Source: Zychaea mexicana (taxonomy: Eukaryota > Mucoromycota > Mucoromycetes > Mucorales > Lichtheimiaceae). Taken from it: a stretch of 64,000 nt of DNA. The notes under the pieces were generated by a model, which was not told where the DNA came from, searched no databases, and saw only the letters and a list, made by a program, of their open reading frames with translations. Shown in pieces: positions 35,801 to 47,274 of this stretch. The position numbers and the translations under genes were made by a program. Each line of letters opens with the position of its first letter. The stretch's first letter is position 1. The DNA is taken from positions 310,001 through 374,000 of the forward strand of contig NW_026516688.1 in assembly GCF_025766255.1 (NCBI RefSeq), written 5' to 3'.

Positions 35801-37520
35801 TTTAAAAATGTATCATAAAACAAAGCAGAAGCAGGATGTTGAAGCAGATGGGCTCGCTCACTGCCAGTTTCGATGTTTGGTATCTGTAACACGGTCGCAA
35901 AACGAGAACGAGGACGCGAACGCGAACACATTCTTTTTAAAACTCGAACTCTGTATTGAAACGCAACTTCTGTAAACAGAACTACAACCAAAAGAACTTG
36001 GTGCTTATTGAAGTTGCATATATACAGCAGTAAAAACATACAAAAAGTCACTGCGTTACACTTTGGCTTCGATACAAAAGTACTCAAAAATCTAACCCAA
36101 ATACTAAAAATCGCACAATTAGCTTGTCATTATCTGCACCATGATATGGTCTCTATCAGTGTCACGACAGGGGAAGCAAATTCATATGTGCTATTTATGT
36201 AGAACTAGTGGCGTAAATGCAGTGCATACATATGTTTACTATGAGCAGCTGTCTCGGGCACCTCAGCTGGGTATATCTTTTATGCTAACAGAATGTACTC
36301 CAGGAGTGTTTCCGATGTAGTATTTAAGCCCTGGATCAAAAAGAACATCTTGTTTGAGAATTGAATACGTGTATTGTTTCTATGATAGTCGGTAGTAGTC
36401 ATGATAACAGGATTCGTATATACCGGTTCATGCATGATAGACGCCTGCACGAACTTTCCTACACGTCTATGCAAAACACGCGACTTTCTACTTTGTTATT
36501 CAGTTTTAGTTTAGGGTGCTGTCCATAAGAATAGCTTTTTCGACGGGGAATACTATTCATGCTACAAATGCCCTCTAGAGCACATAAAAGCGTAGTGAGA
36601 ATATGACAGATTCAATCACTCCTTCCGCAGACTATATTTTTGACCATATCCAATCTGTTTTGAGCAGAACTAATAGGGATAACAAATCAGCGTGGAATAG
36701 CAGAAGAGAACGATCCAGATTTTCATGATACAAAACTGTATCGTATATTTTGAACATCTTCAAGATGGCTGTAGTACAATCTTCCATCCTCTCATCAGAA
36801 ACATCAGAAGAGCTATACAGCTGAGAAATGTGATAAACCAAAACAATGGATGGTCGGATCTTAGCTTCAACAGGGATAGTACATTGTTTATCGTGAGTCA
36901 TAATGCAGATGGAGACCCACTTTTCCACGTCCAAACAATACGGCGTTAAGCGTATCTACCCGAACGAGGGCCATCATTCATAGCTGATAAATGGTGATCC
37001 GAGTTCCCTTGAAATTCAAGCTACTTTTAGGATAGGCGAGAGATATACCAACGGTTCATGTCCTTTGTGCAACGTACATATGCATTTCTTGAACGTCAGA
37101 GAAAGCAAAAGGGAAAATCCGGGTCTTCATCTACCCCAAAAAAAGTTTTTTTTCTACGCGACAGATGTTGCTTAAACGCACAAAAACCCAACAACAGCCA
37201 GTGCATGCAATATGTATGTACACATTAAAGGTTTTAAAAGAAGGAAAAGGTAAAGTCGCGTTTATTACCACAAAATTACAAGCAAGAGAATAAAGATGCG
37301 TTAATAAACACGCAATGACACTTCCTTTCGCTGGTATTATCCAGAGTCAAGTTCCAAGGGTAAAGTCTCAGCCTGAAAAAGTTAAAGATCCCTCCCGCTC
37401 CACGAAGGAGAAGGAAAGTTCCTTAAAAGATCCAAGCACCCCTAGTGCCAATTGCAATCGAGAAAAACACAGGGACTAATAGTTTTCCACGATATCACAA
37501 TCAGCACGTACCTCATTTCT
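32860..37520. other. Gene-poor 4.7-kb stretch
   Basis: I could not assemble any gene here. Coding-looking scraps exist: 35228-35340 plus (AVLIKIAYAALDARTG then YLKRRDREYNG), about 35640-35785 plus (DLDITVHNAVKRF, then FPLIPVALFDEPVVFDIRS), 35790-35975 plus, 34752-35010 minus and 36632-36934 minus. They do not join in phase and match no family I know. There is a C run at about 33757-33766 and several long A/T tracts. The stretch looks like decayed coding sequence or an old mobile-element graveyard. Confidence 0.4.
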
Positions 37521-38713
<1,193 letters not shown>

Positions 38714-38780
38714 TGCTTTGGTTTGGAAGAGTAGAGTTGAAGTGATGGAGAGAACAGAGAGAACAGGAGGGGGGACAGGT

Positions 38781-38789
38781 ATTTATATC
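38781..38789 (-). promoter_or_regulatory. TATA-like box of THI4
   Basis: On the minus strand the sequence reads GATATAAAT about 70 nt upstream of the THI4 start codon, within the shared promoter between THI4 and glutamine synthetase III (38714-39261). That interval also carries a GT/CA run (39139-39156) on the glutamine-synthetase side. Function is inferred from position and sequence only. Confidence 0.4.
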
Positions 38790-39261
38790 CTCAGTCTGGC
38801 TGCTGGGGGCCCGGGACTGTGGTATTGGGTGGTACTTTCTCGGATCAAGGGAAATGCAGTACTAGATCGCTATCATATCTTATCTCAAGCTCAGATGACT
38901 GTTGTAAGAGATGGGGCGTGATACAAAGGGGAAAAAAAAGGAAATCAAACGTTTATGCATTTCGACGGATAGTGGTCGTTCCGGGTGTGATCGGGTCACC
39001 AATGGAAGAAAAAACACAAACAAAAAGATTTCGATCTTCTGTGGGTCGGTGCGAAGGAGAGATGGTGGGTGTGAACGGATCACAATTATAGCCTCACATC
39101 AAACTGCGCTAAGTACGCTTTGAGATTGACAGCAAACAACACACACACACACACAGCTTACTCATTTCAACGACCGCGACAAAATGGTTCAAACCACAAC
39201 ACGCGCGGGATTTTTTTTCGCTCTCTTTTATTATTTTCTTCTCTCCACACCCCACACACTC

Positions 39262-42186
39262 ATGACCCACCAAGCACGTATAAACACTGTTGTCGAGAGC
39301 CTTACCAAGGCCCCTCGTAACATTAGCCTATCTGAAGGCGCTACCGGCAAGGCCAAGACCATTACCGAGGTCTTTGGCAGCAATGTCTTTTCACTGAAGG
39401 AAATGTCGCACACATTGCCCAAGCCCATCTTTAAGGTAACAGCAACGGAAAGCACGATCGCTTTCAGAGGGTGATGTGCATGCAGAGGAGACAAAGGGGT
39501 AGGGGGGGTTGGTTGGGGAACGGGAAGAATGAAAGGAAACTGACTGTGCTCTTGTGGTACTTTTTAATATCCCAGAGCTTCATGAAGCAGCTGCGTGGCA
39601 ACCAGACGTTGGACAAGGTCACAGCCGATGCGATCGCACACGCTGTCAAGGTGTGGGCTATTGAACGGGGCGCCAGCCATTTCACGCACTGGTTCCAGCC
39701 CATGACCGATTCGACGGCAGAGAAGCATGACTCATTTTTGACGTTGAAATCCAGCTTCTTCAATGGTTTTGAAGAGGTTTGTTTATTTAGCAGCACTAGG
39801 AAAAATTAACATATGCGGCATACGCACTGCAACGCCATGCAGCACAGCAAGGGATGGGATGGGAAGGGGGTTGCCGACTGGGACATTGAGATTAATGAAA
39901 AGCGGTCTTCTTCTTTGACAGGTTACTGCGCTCGAGACATTCTCGGGATCCCAGCTTTTGCAATCTGAACCGGATGCCTCGTCGTTCCCATCCGGCGGTA
40001 TGCGTACCACCTTCGAAGCGCGCGGTTACACCGTGTGGGACACCAAGAGGTAGAGTCTCAGTAGTAGTGAAAGCTTAGCATCCCACTCCACACACAAATC
40101 CCAATCAATCGATCCCATCGATCCATCCATCCACACCCCGCGTACATACCCTCAAATCACCGGCCTAAAAATAGCGACGATGACTCTTAACTGACTTAAT
40201 TTGTATCCCAGCCCAATGTTTATCCAAGAAGGTCCCCACGGCACGGCCATCCTGTACATCCCCTCCGTCTTCATCTCGTACAACGGCGAGGCCTTGGACG
40301 AAAAGAGTGTCTTGTTGCGCTCCTCCGAGGTGCTGAACAAGACTGCTTTGGAGATCTTGTCGCTGATTGATGAGGTCGATGAAGGTTAGAAAAGAACAAA
40401 AAGGAGGGATGATCAGTCTCTTTGCGGTGAAGTGGAGTGGAGTGGAGTGGAGTGGAAAATACACTCAGTCGGTATGGCTGACATCAAACGATGCACACAG
40501 ATCACCCACGTGCCAAGAACGTATTCACCACTTTGGGTACCGAGCAGGAATACTTCTTGATCGACCGTGGTCTGTACACGCTGCGTCCCGATTTGAAGAT
40601 CACTGGCCGCACCTTGCTTGGTGGTCTGCCCCCTCGTCACCAGCAGCTCGAGGATCACTACTTTGGCAAGATCCCCACCCGTGTTTTGGCCGCCATCAGC
40701 GAATGCGAGCACGAGCTCGCCAAGCTCGGTGTCCCCATCAAGACCCGCCACAACGAAGTCGCCCCTGCCCAGTTTGAGGTCGCTCCCATCTTCGAGGAAG
40801 CCATGCAGGCCGTCGATCACAACTTGCTGACCATGGATGTCCTTCACCGCGTTGCCCATCGCCACAAGCTCAAGGTGCTCTTCCACGAAAAGCCTTTCCG
40901 CGGCGTCAACGGCTCCGGCAAGCACTGCAACTGGAGTATGTCCACTGACCAGGGCGACAACCTCTTGGATCCCTCTGCCAACCCCGAAAACAACGTCCGC
41001 TTCTTGATCTTCCTGGTCGCTGTCTTGAAGGCTGTTCTTGACCACGGCGATTTGTTGCGTGCTGGTATCGCATCTGCTTCAAACGACCACCGTCTCGGTG
41101 CCCACGAAGCTCCCCCAGGTATCATCTCCGTCTTCTTGGGTAGCCAGCTGAACGAAGTTCTCAATGCCATTGAGGAGAACCGACCCGTCAACTATGGCGC
41201 TACCGGCACCCAGATGCAAAACGTTCGCGTCAAGGGCACCGTCCTCGATCTCAAGGTCGCCACCCTTCCCAGCATTGCCCGTGATTTGACCGACCGTAAC
41301 CGTACCTCGCCATTCGCCTTCACTGGCAACAAGTTTGAGTTCCGTGCTGTCGGTTCCAAGCAATCTACGTCGTTCCCTGTCACCCTCCTCAACTCGGCCG
41401 TCGCTTCCTCGTTGATGGAAATCAGAGACGCTTTGCGCAAGCAAAAGGGCGACAAGAAGATCGCCTCAAAGGAGGACCAATTGGCTGTCATCCGCGAATA
41501 CATCACAAAGACCAAGGCTATCCGCTTCGAGGGCGACAACTATTCCGATGACTGGGTCCAAGAGGCTGCCAAGCGTGGTCTGCCCAACATCACAAAGAGC
41601 CCCGATGCTTTCACCCGTCTGCTCAAGAAGGAGAACGCCGACATGTTGCGTGAGACTGGTGTCTTCTCTGACGCCGAGTTGACCTCGCGTTACCATATTT
41701 TGATGGAAAAGTACTCCAAGGACGTCATGATTGAGGCACAGACTTTGATTACAATGGTGATCCAGCACGTTTTGCCCGCTGCTTACACTTACCGTGGTGA
41801 GTTAGCCGAGACCGCTTCCAAGATTGGCGCTATTGGCTTGGATGCTACTGCTGAGGCCCGTGTCATCAAGGAATTGTCCCCCATCGTTTCGAACCTCCAG
41901 GACCGCACCCAGGAGTTGGAAAAGCTGACCAACGATATGACTTCCATCGAGGACGTCAGCAAGTTGGCTGTCTATGCTGGTGATAAGGTCTTGCCTGCCA
42001 TGGAGGCTGTCCGTGAGCTTGCAGATTCCCTGGAGAAGACTATTGCTGATAAGCTATGGTAAGTTATTGTGAAAACTGTGTGTGCATGTGAGGGAATGAG
42101 AAAGAGCGCCTGTGTTGATTATTCGTTTTACTATTTTTAAATATAGGGCCTTCCCCAAGTACACCGAGCTTTTCTTGAACATCTAA
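39262..42186 (+). CDS. Type III glutamine synthetase (GSIII/GlnN)
   Basis: Makes glutamine from glutamate, ammonia and ATP; GSIII is a distinct large dodecameric class. Six exons: join(39262..39435, 39576..39776, 39922..40049, 40212..40384, 40501..42058, 42147..42186), about 757 codons, against about 360 for the usual eukaryotic GSII. Diagnostic pieces: [17 protein letters not shown], the [18 protein letters not shown] block, [38 protein letters not shown], and the nucleotide-binding KFEFRAVGS. The start at 39262 ([10 protein letters not shown]) was chosen over an in-frame ATG at 39184, because the intervening codons translate a pyrimidine-rich leader. The strong use of C-ending codons in the large exon suggests high expression. 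GSIII is mainly bacterial and patchy in eukaryotes; I infer vertical inheritance or old transfer without evidence to choose. Confidence 0.95.
40431..40455 (+). repeat. Five tandem AGTGG units in an intron
   Basis: Exact 5-bp tandem repeat inside intron 4 of the glutamine synthetase gene, 45 bp before the acceptor site. Confidence 0.85.
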
Positions 42187-42456
42187 AAATGCCCATCCCT
42201 TTGTTTCTTTTTGTTCTTAAATAAATCGTTTGCAGTTTCTGTTTTCCTTTCATGTATTGACCGTGGGCATTTTATTAACGTTTCATTGTGAGGTGGATGC
42301 GTACAAGATCCTTTGTCCTGCAGTCACATCATATTTACAAGTGCTTTCGAATGTTTAATCAAGTATATTGGATATCGGAGCCTATACCTGTAAATTTCGG
42401 AATACTATTGTATCATACGCAAATCGGAATCATCCGGAAGGGTTGCCCCATCACTC

Positions 42457-43951
42457 TTGGATGGCTACTCGACCCTCGCGGAACTAGGAACGATTGTCGA
42501 CTACTGTTTTCGAAAGGACAAGAGTGAACACTACAGAAACACATTGATGCTACTGATTTCCCACTTTGCGTTGATGCGTGGCGAAAACGTCCGGGATCTG
42601 GAATTGACTGATGTCCCAAAGGCGAACGATTTCCGGCCATGACTGAGCCCGAGACTTGGTATGATATCAAGCTATGCAAGTCCAAGCCTAACGATTTGAC
42701 CTCAGCGATCACCCATGCTGCGCACTACAAAACCATTGACAACGCTTTCAGGCATGCCGGTATTCGTAGCAAAGCCAAGACACACGCTGGACGAAATTCG
42801 GGTGCGAAAATGGCGGATATTGGAGGCACTGGTGACTCGGATATCCGTCGAGCTGGTCGCTGGACAGGTGATTCCATGGAAGGATCATATCTGACAAACC
42901 TCCCTCGAAGGTTGCTACGAAATATGGCTGATTTTTCCCCGGATGGTGGTCGCTTTTACCTCCCCCGTGACATTGTATAGCCTTCGCCAGAACTCTGCCG
43001 CAGAATTTTCCCTTGGATTGAACAATGGCAAGAAAGGATAGATCAGAACGAAGGCGATAGTACGATGGCGGCAGATGGATTTCTGAAGATGTTGCGTGTT
43101 TTGCGTGTCACATTTCTACAAGATTCAGTTTTAATGCAACAACGCCATCCAGGTCTTTCCATTTGGAACGCTTCCTTGTTCAATGATACACATTACTTGG
43201 AATTTAAAGGGTTAGTGATTTATAAAGCTGGTCGTAATTGCTCGTGTTGCGTTAAAAGTATACGTATTGTATTTGTTTGCCTATCGTATCTAGAGCTGTG
43301 ACAAGTGCTGTCAGCGAGGCGCCTAGACCCCAAGAGCTGACACTCCAAATGGCTATGCCCCATTTACATGATTCTGTCCGTACCATGCATACTGATGTCT
43401 CAGCGAAGATTGCCGCACTTACTTTGGCTGTTGAGCAACAATCCCAAGCTACTCAACAGTACTTACGGGATTTGACATCTGGGCGGATCCCTTTAACCGT
43501 GCAACTCCACGCACACCAGCCGCCATATGCATCTACTGGTCCTTCTGCTTCTGCTCCCACTGATGCATCTACTGCAGTTATCACAGGCCCTTCCGCTGCA
43601 ACACCGTTTTCTCCCGCACAGCAACAACTGGATACACCGCCAAACTACCGCATGAGCCGTGGCATCCAAACCATCCACGACTTGTGGCGTGAATGGCATG
43701 AAGGTTTAGGTGGTGCCCCATCTGTTGAGAGCCTCGAGTTACGGTGGGGCACGCAATGGCGCAGGGATGATTCCAAGTTCGTCAACCGTCGCAAAATAAT
43801 CATCCAAGGCATCAAGCGATATGCACAGGAGAAAGCCATCACCGAGGACGAGGCCAAGTACAGAATCGAACAAGAGAGAGTTAATTTGAACAACAAATTG
43901 TTGGATTGGATGAGCAAACACGTTGAAAAATGGATGGAAGCAGAACTATAG
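42457..43951 (+). mobile_element. Decayed Crypton-type tyrosine-recombinase element with GCR1-like tail
   Basis: Cryptons move by a tyrosine recombinase and lack inverted repeats. Here 42457-42642 reads MLLISHFALMRGENVRDLEL, typical of the N-terminal recombinase half. From 42639 in another frame comes WYDIKLCKSKP then KAKTHAGRNSGAKMADIGG, IRRAGRWTGDSMEGSYLTNL and LPRRLLRNMADFSPDGGRFYL. This has the catalytic-type Arg (HAGR), Trp (GRW) and Tyr (SYL) of the YR fold and resembles Ndc10 domain 2. A TAG at 42978-42980 interrupts it; the frame continues as PSPELCRRIFPWIEQW. A phase-correct intron (43211-43293) leads to a Ser/Thr/Pro linker and a GCR1_C-like domain, IHDLWREWHEGLGGAPSVES. A frameshift with probable internal deletion (near 42640) plus the stop make it inactive. 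Confidence 0.8.
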
Positions 43952-44714
43952 CACTTTTTCTATATAATTAATTGTCATATCTTATAACCATATCACTGTA
44001 TTGATATTGGAATGTAGTGAATATATAGAAATTCAAGATAATTTTAATCCTGATATGATATTAAATCCGTTGAAAAAAAAATAAATTAGAGAATTAAAAC
44101 GATAGCAAACGTTTTGTAAAACCCGGAAAGAGACATTACTACATGCGCTTTATAGTGATTTGCTTCCAAGTGGAGAACCTCAAAAGTTAAATGTACTCGT
44201 CACCGACATCATTGATCATGTCATTTAGAGCTTGACAGACAAGCAATACAGATAAAGCAACCACCGCTAACTAACAGTTAGTGGGACCCTGCAATCCAAA
44301 ATATGTATAACTGATCATATTGTATCACACTGCTTAAAATGCATGATAAATGTTCTGTGGCAGCTCGAATTATTGACACTACTAGTAAATACATATACAA
44401 GTATGTACTGCGCATCTGTGAATGTGAGTGTTCAAGCAAAATCATGCAAACAGTGCAAATTCGAGAGACAATTGGATGATTACGCAAAGGAAAGAAAAGC
44501 CTTTGGTTTATAAAAAATGTATATACAGCCAATCATCTATGTACAGAGCTTCGTGATGAAGTACTATTTTTACGGGTTGTTACTCAGAAAATGCAAAACG
44601 GCAGGAGGCGCAATTCGAAATTGACCATCCAACGTAGTTTCTGACAGTGATAAGAGATTGCTGTAGACTTTATGTAGTTCGTGGATATTCTATTGTTTAC
44701 AGCCCAAATTCAAA
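43952..44714. other. Spacer downstream of the Crypton
   Basis: AT-rich; no gene recognised. The stretch 44570-44660 read on the minus strand contains two alternative short continuations that could serve as a last exon of the NELF-B-like gene. Confidence 0.4.
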
Positions 44715-46828
44715 TTAGACAACGTACTCTTTAAAATTTATAAACCTGGTGTGCTTTACCTTTTCATCTTTGTATCCTTCTTGACAGACACGATCAACCC
44801 ATTCAGCAATCAAACCAATCTTTTCATCCAAAAGTCGTTGAAGTTTTGGGCCGGCAAAGCATTTCGTCAGCAACACCACGACCTCCTTGTGTGCGATAGC
44901 GCTCCAGCGAACAATGTGTATTAAAAAGCCATTGAACACAGCTGTCTTCCACTTATCATCCATGACGCATTCGACCAACCACTTTTTGTTGAGAATACCA
45001 ATGAACGTATGAATAAAGCTTTCGTATATGAACACATGCGCGGCGTTGGTATCATTTGAAACAGGCAATGTCTCGAGGATAAAAGGCAGCAATCGTTGGA
45101 GCGACATGATATCACCTTCGAAAGTTCTGTCGATGCAATATTGGACAAACACCTTGCGCGCAATCTCACTTTTACTCAGCATCACCCGTAATATTTCTGT
45201 ATCTGACGGCTTGACAGAACCTTTGTTGTTGTTTTCCATAAGCATGATTGCGCATAACGAGCTCCAACAATCAGTTAAGTTTTTGTCGATTTTTGGAATT
45301 TTTTGTTGTGTACGTGCTGCCATGGGTGCCTGCTCAGCCAAGTTAAGCAGTTTGGCGCTGTATTTGATGAGTTGTTCCAAGTCCTCGGGTACGTCGTCAT
45401 CCACGCTAATGCGCAGCCACTTCATAATGCAGGCAGAGAGAAAGTTTGAGATAATTGGGTCCATCAATACCATGGCATAATCACTAATCGTAGTTTAAAC
45501 AAATTGTCATTAGCATTACAATGTTTAGGTGTTCCTTTTTCGTATATGTTTTTTTTTTCTTTCTTAAGACACTCACGTGTATAGAGGAGTGCCGTTTTTG
45601 ACATCGTCAAAGCATTCCTTAATTTTTTCGATAATGGCTCCATCCATATTCTGCGTACGAACGCAGGTGTCGAGTGACCAAATAAGTCGATGGCATTTGT
45701 CTGTTTTCAGTACCTATTTATTTAAGAGAAAGGTCAGTAACTTCCTTTTTCCTCTATTACAGACTTTGCATCATTTGTATCCTCCCTCCAAATTCACTTA
45801 CAGCAGCATTATCTTTTTCATGATAGTTCATCAGTAAATCGACACGGATCGAACACAAACTGGGGAAGGGCGATGACTGGAAGACAATATGGATCGTGTT
45901 TAGGACCATAGAGTACAACTTGGGATCGCCATTAATGATTTCCATCAGTTTATTGACAATTGGATGTAATCGTCTAGTAGAAATATATAGATATAAGTCA
46001 TTGTTTTACTTTCACTGATTTTATAAAAATGTAACGATATGCTATACGTACCTCGTGGACAAAACATCCTGATAACTGTCGGGTCTTAGATTCATGGCAG
46101 CTTCCTGCAAATCGTCGTCATAATGATACATGTTAAGCATCTGCAGAATTTGTTCCTGGAAGAATGATTCGTCTTGCTTCCAGATACGCTGCTTGACATT
46201 AACAGGGCATTGCTACAAAGACATCGTGTTAATGCGCATTCATGTTAGCATTGATGTTTTTTTTTTAAAAAACAAGGAAGGTCCCTCAACACTTTAAAAT
46301 ACCTCGAACACGTCTAGATTTTGCTTTAACGCTTCCAAAGTGTCTTGGTCGAGATACGATGCAAATTTCTCCAATAACGCCATAGGAATAGGCTGAAGTT
46401 CTGAAATAGCAATATATGAAAGCGAGCGTTGAAAAACTTGAATGAATCTATACATACTTGCAAGATCAGTTTCTACTGTTTTATTCCATCATTGATCGCA
46501 AACTCCATAAGATTGATAATCAACCATGTCCAGCGCAAAGAAGAAAAAGGAAGGAAAACGACCAAGTCGAAACTCACTCTTCTTCTCCAAATTCAGGACT
46601 TTGAATACGTGCAACAACGGCTCGATTGAGTGCTTCGAGACATGCACTATGGACTTCTGCGCGTTTGCAACCCGAAAGATCCAGGAGCATGTAAATGGCT
46701 TCCATGCCTGGTAGCATATTAAGACCATAGTCGCGTTGAATATCGCGAATGGCTTCTTCGGGACTGCTTGATTGTGCAAATCGATCTCTGATTTGCCCTG
46801 CAGCGGCAGCTCCCAATAACTCGCTCAT
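44715..46828 (-). CDS. NELF-B (COBRA1)-like negative elongation factor subunit
   Basis: NELF-B is part of the complex that holds RNA polymerase II near promoters in animals. Six exons: complement(44715..45483, 45577..45713, 45802..45973, 46052..46212, 46303..46400, 46578..46828), about 528 residues, slightly shorter than animal NELF-B. It is wholly helical in look. Matches to animal NELF-B occur in the right order: VKQRIWKQDESFF, KLYSMVLNTIHIVFQSS, CSIRVDLLMNYHEKD, KCHRLIWSLDTCVRTQ, DYAMVLMDPIISNFL, and LLPFILETLPVSND followed by HVFIYESFIHTFIG. The N-terminus GLNMLPGMEAIYMLLDLSG also fits. All five introns join in phase. The last codons could instead splice at GAAAAG|GTAAAG to a further exon; I kept the simple stop. 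Identification is from remembered family sequence, not a search. Confidence 0.85.
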
Positions 46829-47274
46829 TTCTAGTTGTCGTCGGAAGGTGTGAAAGGAAAATAAATTTCAGGTCAGTGGGGTCAAGTGCTTTATATTCAG
46901 CTGCGACAACAGAAAATCGCGCAGCAGGGATAACTGTTGACTGTGTTTGACTGATAAAATTGACGATAGACGCACGTAAAAAGCACACGCCAAGTTATTG
47001 TATGATAGCAACTTTCGTAAGTAATGCGAAAGATTGCTTTGTTTGTAGCGCGTCGAAAAGAGTGTTTCTCGCTTGGCGGTATGATGACTATCTGTGTACA
47101 CAATAGAGCACGAAGACCGAGACACCTTCCCGTTGGATAGGTGGACGTTATATCGCATTTATTGTATTTGTTATACTACACTTTTATTTGAGAAAAGAGC
47201 TGGAAGACTTATGCGTATTTTACAATGGACGATGGGAGGGATTATTTATGAGAGAACTGTAAGAAAGAAAGAGC
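46829..47274. other. Spacer between SMC6 and NELF-B-like genes
   Basis: The two genes lie head to tail on the minus strand, 446 bp apart. This interval must hold the SMC6 3' end and the NELF-B-like promoter. No further gene seen. Confidence 0.5.

Noticed and set aside
38714..39261. Possible TPP riboswitch upstream of THI4
   Set aside because: THI4 in many fungi has one, but I could not find the conserved CUGAGA and ACCUGA core elements in the proper spacing on the minus strand.
40413..41045. 210-codon minus-strand open frame
   Set aside because: Antisense shadow of the glutamine synthetase III exon with its biased codons.
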